In this document: positions 1 through 5,001 of the stretch, piece after piece
How positions within the stretch are numbered: the stretch's first letter is position 1
How the letters are laid out: every line of letters starts with the position of its first letter
Origin: an uncultured Bacteroidales bacterium
Lineage (GTDB): Bacteria; Bacteroidota; Bacteroidia; Bacteroidales; F082
Reading direction: 5' to 3'
Length of the DNA stretch: 5,001 nt
Assembly (NCBI GenBank): GCA_937884015.1
Contig: CALGBV010000379.1
Span: 1 to 5,001 of the forward strand
Notes under the pieces: generated by a model
What the model saw: only the letters and a program-made list of their open reading frames with translations
Databases searched by the model: none
What the model was told of the DNA's origin: nothing
Position numbers and translations under genes: made by a program

Positions 1-85
1 CCGTGATGAAAACCACATCCACCTCGTCCCAGCCGCGCAGGTCGGTCTCTTTTTTAGTTATCGGAAGCCAGTCTAATAAGTTCAT
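1..85 (-). CDS. ygiQ: YgiQ family radical SAM protein, N-terminal fragment
   Basis: Only the first 28 codons are in the window; the gene continues past the left edge on the minus strand. The start codon is at 85-83, and the peptide contains WLPITKKE followed by GWDEVDVVFIT. This matches the conserved N-terminus of the YgiQ/UPF0313 radical SAM family as I remember it: a WLP-TKKEM segment, then GWD--DV--VTGDAYVDHP. The single base left after the last full codon fits the expected glycine. Members are large cytosolic proteins with a radical SAM CxxxCxxC cluster further along, which lies outside the window, and their reaction is not well established. The start is supported by a Bacteroidetes-type promoter about 17 bp upstream, which implies a very short leader. 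It is divergent from the secreted-protein gene at 422 and not in its operon. Identification rests on 28 residues, so it is good but not certain. Confidence 0.82.
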   Translation of the reverse strand, partial: MNLLDWLPITKKETDLRGWDEVDVVFIT

Positions 86-101
86 CGTTTGATATTTTAT
101 G

Positions 102-131
102 CAAAGGTAGTAATAAATTGTGAATGGACAA
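102..131 (-). promoter_or_regulatory. Bacteroidetes-type promoter for the ygiQ-family gene
   Basis: On the minus strand the -7 element TACCTTTG (109-102) matches TAnnTTTG exactly. A -33 TTG lies at 131-129, and the spacer is 19 bp, as expected for the Bacteroidetes housekeeping sigma factor. Transcription should begin about 10-12 nt before the ATG at 85. The -33 triplet falls inside the first unit of the 8-bp tandem array, so array changes could reach this promoter. Confidence 0.72.
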
Positions 132-277
132 TTTGACTTTTGGACATTTGGACATTTAGACATTTGGACATTTAGACTTTTAGACATTTGGACATTTAGA
201 CTTTTAGACTTTTGGACATTTAGACTTTTGGACATTTAGACAATTTGACATTTAGATATTTGGACTTGCAGACAATA
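126..277. repeat. 8-bp degenerate tandem repeat array, 19 units
   Basis: Nineteen consecutive 8-mers run in unbroken register with consensus RGACWTTT. The commonest units are GGACATTT (6 copies), AGACTTTT (4) and AGACATTT (2). Variation is concentrated at the first base (G or A) and the fifth (A or T). There are no single-base indels across 152 bp. The pair ggacaatt-tgactttt opens the array, and the similar pair agacaatt-tgacattt recurs 14 units later, which hints at a longer repeat period. The last units (agatattt, ggacttgc, agacaata) are the most decayed. The array is non-coding and begins within the ygiQ promoter. Confidence 0.93.
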
Positions 278-328
278 AAATTGCGAGATACTTAGCTCAC
301 TGAGCTTGTCGAAGTGGCGACTTTATTG
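273..328. repeat. Small inverted-repeat element with REP-like core
   Basis: A 56-bp segment interrupts the array-like DNA. Its ends are CAATAAA (273-279) and the complementary TTTATTG (322-328). Inside lies a 5-bp stem, AGCTC-act-GAGCT (294-306), overlapping the 19-mer CACTGAGCTTGTCGAAGTG (298-316). From memory, that 19-mer (reverse complement CACTTCGACAAGCTCAGTG) recurs as a dispersed intergenic repeat in many bacterial genomes. The inverted repeat is imperfect overall. It could be a small REP/MITE-like insertion or just a hairpin; no transposase and no target duplication can be shown. Confidence 0.5.
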
Positions 329-338
329 CTTGCCGTAT

Positions 339-354
339 GGACTTTTTGACATTT
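339..354. repeat. Detached pair of array-like 8-bp units
   Basis: Two adjacent 8-mers, ggactttt and tgacattt, match the main array's consensus and its ggac/tgac pair order. They are out of phase with the main array (offset 213 bp, not a multiple of 8) and separated from it by the hairpin element. They sit directly before the -33 TTG of the next promoter. They may be a remnant of a once longer array, or chance in A/T-rich DNA. Confidence 0.5.
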
Positions 355-355
355 T

Positions 356-386
356 TTGCCTTTCGTATGTTTTTTTTCTATTTTTG
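356..386 (+). promoter_or_regulatory. Bacteroidetes-type promoter for the secreted-protein operon
   Basis: The -7 element TATTTTTG (379-386) fits TAnnTTTG, and a TTG at 356-358 gives a 20-bp spacer. Transcription would start near 391-394, leaving a leader of roughly 30 nt before the ATG at 422. No competing promoter is seen in the 39 bp before the second gene, so this site probably serves both genes. Homopolymeric T runs here make chance matches easier, hence the moderate confidence. Confidence 0.6.
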
Positions 387-421
387 TTGCGAAATTAATT
401 ACTCACTAAATGCTTTGCATT

Positions 422-1930
422 ATGAAAAAGACATTAGCTTTTCTTTTGGCCTTTGGCCTGTGCGGAGTGCTTCAGGCCCAGACTCCGCCTATCTCGCATC
501 TCGACATTAACAACATTCGGGCTACCATCTTGGGCAATGGCTCCATCATGCCGCCTTCGGAATGGTCTTACCAATCGGACCAACCCAACCCTTGTCCGTG
601 GTACGAAGTGCCGCAAGGCAGCGGCTGCCAGACATTTTTTCAGTTTTCGTTTTGGTTTGGCGCAGTGGATATTGCCAATCAACTTCATCTTTCGGGAACG
701 TATTACAATAATATGGGTAGGGATTTTGTGATGGGGCCTTTGAGACAGGATTATGGCACAAACGACCTTATGACCCAAATGAAATACATGCGCATTTGGA
801 ACTTGACGCGAACCGAAATCGAACAGTTCATCGCTCATCATGGCGATAGTGGTTACGAGATTCCCAAGGACATTCTCGAATGGCCGGCTCATGGCGATGA
901 AGGCTTTGCCCCAAATCTGGCGCCTTTTGTCGATGTCAACGGCGACGGACGTTATGTGCCTGCCGATGGCGACTATCCCGACATCAAGGGCGACCAGTGC
1001 CTGTTTTTCATTTTCAACGATGCGTGTGAGCATACGGAAACCTTCGGTCAGAGTATTGGCCTTGAAATTCATGCCATGGTGTATGCCTTCGATGCTCCCG
1101 AAGATGAAGCCATCAATAACACCATCTTCTTCAACTACAAGTGTTTCAATAGGCGTTCATATGAATATTCATGGTGCTATGCCGGTTTGTTTGCCGATTT
1201 TGATATTGGTGATGGTTATGACGACTTTATAGGTTGCGATGTGCAACGCGGTTCGTTCTATGGCTATAACGCTACGCCTACTGATGGTGAAGGCCAGCCT
1301 TTTGCATACGGTAGTAATCCTCCCGTTCAGGTTGTAACGGTGCTGGCAGGTCCGCGCGTGGAAGCCGATGGCCGCGACAATCCTGCTTTCGATGGCGTTG
1401 GCGAGCATCTTTTCAATGAGGAGTTCCCTCACGACAAGTTCGCCTATAATGGTGTCAATTTCGGCAATGGCATTGCCGATGACGAGCGTTTGGGGCTGTG
1501 CAATTTCTGCTATCAAGCACAATATAATGAGCATTTTCCCGAATATGTCAATGATTATTATAACATGATGCGCATGAAGTTTAGTGGTGGTTCAACGATA
1601 GGATATGGGTGCGATTATTCCGGCCCAGCATGTCATTTCATGTATCCGGGCGATTCGGATCCGGTCAATTTCGGTACGGATGGAGTTGCCCCGCAGGATG
1701 GTTTCAATACTGAAGGGAAATATTGGACTGAAGAATATTGCGGAAAAGATCCGGACGACCGTCGTGGCGTTGGATCAATGGGACCTTTCAATTTGGGTTA
1801 TCAGGAAATGCAGGAAATCGATTTCGCGCTCACCACGGTGTGGAAAAACGAAAGCCAGTCGGCTATGGAACGCCGAGGCGAATTCATTGACCATGTCAGG
1901 GAGTTTTTCTTCAATGGCCTGAAGAAGTAA
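422..1930 (+). CDS. Secreted Bacteroidetes-specific protein with DxNxDG motif, no sorting domain
   Basis: This is an exported protein of 502 aa with no known function. I chose the ATG at 422 over the in-frame ATG at 410 because it gives a standard signal peptide: MKK, a hydrophobic core, then LQA|Q with likely cleavage near residue 19. The cysteine at 14 is preceded by Leu and is not a lipobox. The mature part resembles a large family of Bacteroidetes secreted proteins. Its landmarks are a calcium-loop-like DVNGDG at 171-176 followed by DGDYPDIKGDQ, then EIHAMVYAF, NNTIFFNYK, DFDIGDGYDDFIGCD (260-273) and near the C-terminus DDRRGVGSMGPF. The mature chain has 12 cysteines, an even number that could form disulfides. 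Relatives I recall usually carry a C-terminal T9SS sorting domain, but this one stops right after the conserved region at FFFNGLKK. It is first in a likely operon with the GLUG protein 39 bp downstream. Calcium binding is an inference; the secretion call is firm. Confidence 0.9.
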   Translation: MKKTLAFLLAFGLCGVLQAQTPPISHLDINNIRATILGNGSIMPPSEWSYQSDQPNPCPWYEVPQGSGCQTFFQFSFWFGAVDIANQLHLSGTYYNNMGRDFVMGPLRQDYGTNDLMTQMKYMRIWNLTRTEIEQFIAHHGDSGYEIPKDILEWPAHGDEGFAPNLAPFVDVNGDGRYVPADGDYPDIKGDQCLFFIFNDACEHTETFGQSIGLEIHAMVYAFDAPEDEAINNTIFFNYKCFNRRSYEYSWCYAGLFADFDIGDGYDDFIGCDVQRGSFYGYNATPTDGEGQPFAYGSNPPVQVVTVLAGPRVEADGRDNPAFDGVGEHLFNEEFPHDKFAYNGVNFGNGIADDERLGLCNFCYQAQYNEHFPEYVNDYYNMMRMKFSGGSTIGYGCDYSGPACHFMYPGDSDPVNFGTDGVAPQDGFNTEGKYWTEEYCGKDPDDRRGVGSMGPFNLGYQEMQEIDFALTTVWKNESQSAMERRGEFIDHVREFFFNGLKK

Positions 1931-1969
1931 TATGAAAGTTTATTGTTTCAAATTCAAAGAATTACAACT

Positions 1970-3358
1970 ATGAAAAAGATATATTTCATTATAGCCTTGC
2001 TTTTTGCAGGAAATCTTGCCGTGGCGCAGACGAGTGTCTGGCACGGTGGCCGCGAAATGTGGACGCGCGGCGAGGGCACTGAAGAAAGTCCTTTCTTGAT
2101 TGAAAGTGCCGATCAGCTGGCCATGCTTTCGTATGTGGTCAACAAAGGCTTCAGTACGAAAGATTTGTATTTTAAACTTACCACAGATATTGACCTCAAT
2201 GGCAGTGAAGACCTGCGTTGGGATCCTATTGGTTCATTCTATTATTATGAAGATGGTTGCGAAAGGGAAGATAAACATGTTGCTTATAGTTATTTCTCGG
2301 GCAATTTCGATGGCGGTGGTTATGCCGTTTCCAATATTTATGTGGACTGCAAGAGTTGTGCCGGACTGTTTGGCAAAGTGTCTGATAGTATCGTATTGAA
2401 AAATATCCGTATTGTCAGTGGTTATATTAAGGGAGAGGATACGGGCGGCATTGTCGGCTTAGTGTCTGGTTATTCGCGGGCCTTGATCTCTGATTGCACT
2501 AATTATGCTGAAATATACGGAACAGGAATGGCCGGAGGCATTGTCGGTCAAGGAGGCAGTGTGAAACGCTGCAACAACAAAGGAAAAGTAACGGCGGAAT
2601 ATTCCGCAGGCGGTATTGCAGGATCCAATAGCAGAATTGAGCAATCTTATAATACAGGTGATGTGATTTCGAAAGGAGCCATTGCAGGAGGCGTCGTTGG
2701 CAGCATCATGGGCATAGGAAACATTGAAAATTGCTACAACACCGGTTCTGTTTCCGCGTTGGCGGAAGGAAAAGTTGAAGTAAAAGGTTGTGGCGGCATT
2801 TTGGGCCTAGGGTACAGTACTTTGGATGGCATTAATCTCCACAATTGCTACAATGTTGGCGACATTGACGGACTGGATGGCTTTACGGGCGGTGTTGTCG
2901 GACAAGGTGCCGGAATGGTTTCTGTAAGTAATTGCTATTATCTGAACACTTGCGGGGCAAATGGATTAGGTGTTGCAATGGCTGAAGATGCCATGCGGAT
3001 TCCCGATTTTGTGGCCACGCTCAACGATAATACCGATGTATGGAACATGGATGAAGATAACTATAACAGCGGTTTTCCAATCCTCATGGGACTTGATATG
3101 GCAGTTGACGAAGTGTCGGAAAACGGTTTCGTGGTTTATCCAAATCCTACGCAAGGCACCTTGCGCATCGAAGGCGGACATTTCGAAGAAGTCGAAATAT
3201 TCAATGTGTTAGGCGTGAGAGTCATGCAACGCAATTTGCATGGCTGCGACGGAACGGCAACATTGGATGTCAGCACTTTGACCGATGGGCTTTATCTGCT
3301 TCGCGTCACCGATGCGCAAAAAGCTTATCGCATCTGCCAATTTGTTGTCAGGCATTGA
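1970..3358 (+). CDS. GLUG-repeat surface protein with T9SS type A sorting domain
   Basis: This is a 462-aa exported, probably cell-surface protein. The ATG at 1970 is chosen because MKKIYFII...AVAQ is a clean signal peptide (cleavage near residue 19-20), whereas the upstream in-frame TTG at 1943 would bury it. Residues 34-135 hold the usual lead-in of GLUG proteins: GEGTEESPFLI, a DIDLNG segment, WDPIG, FSGNFDGGGYAVSNI and AGLFG. Six glycine-rich GLUG-type turns follow (GGIVG 159, GGIVG 189, GGIAG 214, GGVVG 240, GGILG 275, GGVVG 307). They alternate with CTNYAEI, CNNKGKV, SYNTGDV, CYNTGSV and CYNVGDI strands, which suggests a parallel beta-helix. Residues 387-462 form a type A sorting domain with YPNPTQGTLRI, VEIFNVLGVRV and LTDGLYLLRV, which targets the protein through the type IX system. 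Adhesion or matrix binding is common for GLUG proteins but is not shown here. It lies 39 bp after the upstream secreted protein with no visible promoter between. Confidence 0.93.
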   Translation: MKKIYFIIALLFAGNLAVAQTSVWHGGREMWTRGEGTEESPFLIESADQLAMLSYVVNKGFSTKDLYFKLTTDIDLNGSEDLRWDPIGSFYYYEDGCEREDKHVAYSYFSGNFDGGGYAVSNIYVDCKSCAGLFGKVSDSIVLKNIRIVSGYIKGEDTGGIVGLVSGYSRALISDCTNYAEIYGTGMAGGIVGQGGSVKRCNNKGKVTAEYSAGGIAGSNSRIEQSYNTGDVISKGAIAGGVVGSIMGIGNIENCYNTGSVSALAEGKVEVKGCGGILGLGYSTLDGINLHNCYNVGDIDGLDGFTGGVVGQGAGMVSVSNCYYLNTCGANGLGVAMAEDAMRIPDFVATLNDNTDVWNMDEDNYNSGFPILMGLDMAVDEVSENGFVVYPNPTQGTLRIEGGHFEEVEIFNVLGVRVMQRNLHGCDGTATLDVSTLTDGLYLLRVTDAQKAYRICQFVVRH

Positions 3359-3365
3359 AAATAGT

Positions 3366-3395
3366 AGAGACGTAGCGTGCTACGTCTCTTTGGAA
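3366..3395 (+). terminator. Probable terminator hairpin of the secreted-protein operon
   Basis: An 11-bp perfect stem (AGAGACGTAGC / GCTACGTCTCT) begins 8 nt after the TGA of the GLUG gene. It is followed by only a short T tract (tttgg). The stem is strong and the position is right, but the weak T run makes efficient intrinsic termination uncertain. Confidence 0.5.
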
Positions 3396-3429
3396 TTATA
3401 AAATCAGAGACGTAGCACGCTACGTCTCT
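3395..3429 (-). terminator. Possible terminator hairpin for the minus-strand nucleosidase gene
   Basis: Read on the minus strand, the second palindrome (3429-3406) is followed by GATTTTATAA, a better T-rich tail than the plus-strand copy has. It would end transcripts coming leftward from the nucleosidase gene about 70-100 nt after its stop codon. Together with the plus-strand hairpin it would form a two-way terminator between convergent genes. Confidence 0.45.
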
Positions 3430-3438
3430 ACAGAATTA

Positions 3439-3479
3439 GGACACGGAAAATGTTTTGCCCGCAAAACGAATCCGTGTTC
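3439..3479. other. Nested two-stem hairpin between convergent genes
   Basis: The outer stem ACACGGA (3441-3447) pairs with TCCGTGT (3471-3477) and is extended by a G-U and a G-C pair. The inner stem GTTTTGC (3452-3458) pairs with GCAAAAC (3461-3467) around a CC loop. Between the stems are a 4-nt and a 3-nt internal loop. It lies 18 nt past the stop codon of the minus-strand nucleosidase gene. It may be that gene's terminator or a 3' stabilising structure; neither side has a good T run. Confidence 0.6.
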
Positions 3480-3497
3480 GATTTAATATTATCCGTT

Positions 3498-4043
3498 TTA
3501 TAGGCTGAAAAACGCCTTCAGCACTTCCCGTGCATCAGCCAGTTTGTCCTCCCAGTGTTTCACGGAGTTTTGTCCGATGACATCGGTGACGCATTTCACG
3601 GAAACGAAAGGAATGTTCATTTCGTGGCAAACCGTGGCTTCGGCGAAGGCTTCCATATCGACCACATCGCCTTCCAAATCGGCCAATTCGGTGACGAAAC
3701 TGTCGCCCGTGTTGCAGGTTCCGTATTCCTTGACTTTCTCCAAGAACGGCAAGCCTTTAATAGGTTCGAATTGATATTCGCTTTCAACGCAGTCAATGCT
3801 GACTTTCCGTAAATCCCTATCAACAAAACGGTTGCATACGATAATGTCGTCGACATTGTGCTTTACGGTTCCGGCCGTTCCGAAATTGATGACCAAGTCG
3901 GGCTTGATTTCACAAATGGCTTTGGTGAGATGAAAAGCGGAAAGGGTTTTGCCTACACCGCCTTGAATGAAATGGATTTCGGCATTTGGAAGCTCAAATT
4001 TCACGGCTTCCTGATCGATGGCGCAAATGGCAATGATTTTCAT
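3498..4043 (-). CDS. MTA/SAH nucleosidase-family protein (short form)
   Basis: A cytosolic 181-aa protein of the PNP/UDP phosphorylase superfamily. It most likely hydrolyses the glycosidic bond of 5'-methylthioadenosine, S-adenosylhomocysteine or a related purine nucleoside, clearing by-products of SAM use. The start MKIIAICAIDQEAVKFE aligns with the E. coli enzyme's MKIGIIGAMEEE, keeping the catalytic Glu12. GGVGKTLSAFHL (28-39) corresponds to the SGIGKV segment, and VINFGTAGTV (51-60) to the glycine-rich binding strand. NTGDSFV (111-117) corresponds to the substrate loop. VDMEAFAEA (128-136) carries the ribose-binding Met-Glu pair (M130, E131), and TDVIG (153-157) carries the aspartate (D154) that should protonate the base. 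It is about 50 residues shorter than the roughly 230-aa E. coli enzyme, mostly missing in the middle, so exact substrate use is open. It stands alone: convergent with the GLUG gene and divergent from yitT. Confidence 0.85.
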   Translation of the reverse strand: MKIIAICAIDQEAVKFELPNAEIHFIQGGVGKTLSAFHLTKAICEIKPDLVINFGTAGTVKHNVDDIIVCNRFVDRDLRKVSIDCVESEYQFEPIKGLPFLEKVKEYGTCNTGDSFVTELADLEGDVVDMEAFAEATVCHEMNIPFVSVKCVTDVIGQNSVKHWEDKLADAREVLKAFFSL

Positions 4044-4073
4044 AGATTGTTTGGATTAGATTTAATTAAAGCA

Positions 4074-4081
4074 CAAAAGTA
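4074..4081 (-). promoter_or_regulatory. -7 promoter element of the nucleosidase gene
   Basis: On the minus strand TACTTTTG matches TAnnTTTG and lies 30 bp before the ATG at 4043, giving a leader of about 25 nt. The nearest upstream TTTG is only 15 bp away instead of 19-21, so the -33 element is poor. The promoter may be weak or need help. Confidence 0.5.
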
Positions 4082-4124
4082 CATTTTATTTTGCTACAAA
4101 GGGCGGAAATTGGAAAATATTCCG

Positions 4125-4132
4125 TTTCTTTG
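4125..4132 (+). promoter_or_regulatory. Possible -7 element for the yitT-family gene
   Basis: TTTCTTTG, followed by C, differs from TAnnTTTG at one position (T for A) and is 55 bp before the ATG at 4188. No TTG is found at the right distance: candidates lie 12 and 31 bp upstream. It is only the best match in this short divergent region, whose remaining leader is A/T rich and shows no Shine-Dalgarno sequence. Confidence 0.3.
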
Positions 4133-4187
4133 CAGCCGCTTTTTGAGCTCGAAATTTTTTAATTAAATATTTAGTAATTAGTTAGAT

Positions 4188-5001
4188 ATGAATAAGTTTT
4201 TCAGTATGGTCGCCCAAACATTGGGCACCAAAAAGTTCTGGGTCGAACTCATTATCATGACCTTGGGCATGCTTTTGACTGCAGCAGCCGTCTATTATTT
4301 CCTTGTTCCGAGTAAACTGATTGTGGGAACCATTTCGGGTTTCTCCATCGTGCTGTGCGGCATTTTTGAGAACTTGGGCATTCATCTTAGCCTCTCTGTC
4401 GTCATCATGGTCATCAATGCCATTCTGCTTGTTTTGGCTTATTTCCTTATCGATAAGGAGTTTGGCGCCAAGACGGTTTATTCGGCCATGATTCTCGGTC
4501 CTTTGACCGATTTTTGGGATGCCGTTTTGCCTTGGCAGACTTTCGCTACCGATAATCCTATCACAGGTGCGCAATCCGTCATGGGTGACCCTTGGTTCGA
4601 CCTTTGCTGCTTCGTGCTGATGCTGAGTGCGGCTCAAGCCATCATGTTCTCCATCAATGCTTCAACAGGCGGCCTCGACATTTTGGCAAAAATCGTGAAC
4701 AAATACTTGCACTTCGATATTGGCAAATCGGTGAGCATTGCCGGTGCCATCATCTGCCTTTCGGCTTTCGCCATCAATCCTTTCCGTATGGTCGTCATCG
4801 GTTTGATTGGTACCTGGATTAACGGCCTTGTGGTCGACTATTTCACGGCAAGCCTCAACAACCGCAAGCGTGTCTGTGTCGTCACAAAAGACTACGACCG
4901 TGTCCGTCGTTACATTATCGATGACCTGAAACGCGGCTGCACGCTTTACGAAGTGATTGGCGGTTACACCAACGAAAAGTCCATCGAACTGGAAGCCCTT
5001 T
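4188..5001 (+). CDS. YitT-family (DUF161/DUF2179) membrane protein, C-terminus cut off
   Basis: An inner-membrane protein of unknown function; 271 residues are present and the frame is open at the right edge. Family members are roughly 280-300 aa, so only the last few dozen residues should be missing. The start at 4188 gives MNKFFSMVAQ before the first hydrophobic segment. Hydrophobic stretches lie near residues 18-40, 44-62, 67-88, 137-157 and 180-217. A GTISGFSIVL segment (47-56) and STGGLDILAKI (159-169) match the repeated glycine-rich signatures of YitT proteins. From about residue 226 a soluble domain begins (KRVCVVTKDYDRVRRYI, then LKRGCTLYEVIGGYT), typical of DUF2179. A transport role is often supposed for the family but is not proven. 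It is divergent from the nucleosidase gene with 144 bp between the starts. Confidence 0.9.
   Translation, partial: MNKFFSMVAQTLGTKKFWVELIIMTLGMLLTAAAVYYFLVPSKLIVGTISGFSIVLCGIFENLGIHLSLSVVIMVINAILLVLAYFLIDKEFGAKTVYSAMILGPLTDFWDAVLPWQTFATDNPITGAQSVMGDPWFDLCCFVLMLSAAQAIMFSINASTGGLDILAKIVNKYLHFDIGKSVSIAGAIICLSAFAINPFRMVVIGLIGTWINGLVVDYFTASLNNRKRVCVVTKDYDRVRRYIIDDLKRGCTLYEVIGGYTNEKSIELEAL

Larger units (their letters stand above)
86..409. other. Divergent intergenic region, non-coding
   Basis: This 324-bp stretch separates the minus-strand ygiQ-family gene from the plus-strand secreted-protein gene. I see no coding potential. The 8-bp repeat period is not a multiple of three, and it brings TAG on the plus strand and TAA on the minus strand into the reading frames. 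Going left to right it holds the ygiQ promoter, an 8-bp tandem array, a short hairpin/REP-like element, a detached pair of array-like units and the promoter of the secreted-protein gene. It is strongly A/T rich apart from the hairpin element. Confidence 0.85.
3365..3430. repeat. Two inverted copies of a 24-nt near-palindrome
   Basis: Copy 1 (3366-3389) is AGAGACGTAGC-GT-GCTACGTCTCT. Copy 2 (3406-3429) has the same 11-bp arms around an AC centre, so it is the exact reverse complement of copy 1. Identity extends to 25 nt when 3365 and 3430 are included. A 16-nt A/T-rich spacer separates them. Each copy can fold alone into an 11-bp hairpin, or the two can pair into a 25-bp stem with a 16-nt loop. 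From memory, GTAGAGACG...CGTCTCTAC palindromes recur between genes in Bacteroidetes genomes. The element lies between convergent genes, 7 bp after the GLUG gene's stop codon. Confidence 0.9.

Noticed and set aside
126..277. CRISPR-like array
   Set aside because: Units are 8 bp and contiguous, with no unique spacers and no cas genes nearby.
422..481. Possible lipoprotein signal at Cys14 of the first secreted protein (FGLC)
   Set aside because: The residue before Cys is Leu rather than Gly/Ala/Ser and hydrophobic residues continue after it. A signal peptidase I site at LQA|Q fits better.
434..1072. Long minus-strand open frame of 212 codons opposite the secreted-protein gene
   Set aside because: It lies wholly antisense to a gene with a signal peptide and recognisable family motifs. 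Its translation is rich in Arg/His/Lys with no recognisable domain, as expected of a shadow frame.
1943..1969. Upstream TTG start for the GLUG protein gene
   Set aside because: It would add nine residues (MFQIQRITT) before a complete signal peptide that begins at the ATG at 1970.
3945..3962. GGVGKT in the nucleosidase, resembling a P-loop NTPase Walker A motif
   Set aside because: The required first glycine of GxxxxGK[ST] is an isoleucine here. The segment aligns with the conserved SGIGKV of MTA/SAH nucleosidases.
4182..4637. Minus-strand open frame of 151 codons opposite the yitT-family gene
   Set aside because: Its product is a charged, low-complexity chain (His/Asn/Asp/Gln rich), the usual antisense image of a membrane protein gene.

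Overview
The window looks chromosomal and comes from a Bacteroidetes (probably Bacteroidales) bacterium. Three things point there. Upstream sites match the Bacteroidetes promoter pattern TTG-N19/20-TAnnTTTG. Shine-Dalgarno sequences are not evident, and start codons have A/T-rich leaders. One secreted protein ends in a type IX secretion (T9SS) type A sorting domain, a system confined to this phylum. The species cannot be told from this window.

Layout. (1) Positions 1-85, minus strand: the first 28 codons of a YgiQ-family radical SAM protein, running off the left edge. (2) Positions 86-409: a non-coding divergent intergenic region. It holds the ygiQ promoter, a 19-unit degenerate 8-bp tandem array, a small hairpin/REP-like element and the promoter of the next gene. 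(3) Positions 422-1930 and 1970-3358, plus strand: two exported proteins in a likely operon 39 bp apart. The first is a 502-aa Bacteroidetes-specific secreted protein with a calcium-loop-like DxNxDG motif and no sorting domain. The second is a 462-aa GLUG-repeat surface protein with a C-terminal T9SS sorting domain. (4) Positions 3359-3497: a convergent intergenic region with two 24-nt near-palindromes that are exact reverse complements of each other, followed by a nested hairpin. (5) Positions 3498-4043, minus strand: a short MTA/SAH nucleosidase-family protein. (6) Positions 4044-4187: a divergent promoter region. (7) Positions 4188-5001, plus strand: a YitT-family membrane protein cut by the right edge.

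The ygiQ, nucleosidase and yitT genes look like ordinary household genes with no visible functional link to each other. The accessory part is the secreted pair in the middle, flanked on both sides by repetitive non-coding DNA. I see no defence system, CRISPR array, tRNA, rRNA or transposase. The best candidates for something not yet described are the 8-bp array that touches both divergent promoters, the paired inverted palindromes, and the secreted protein that lacks a sorting domain next to a partner that has one.
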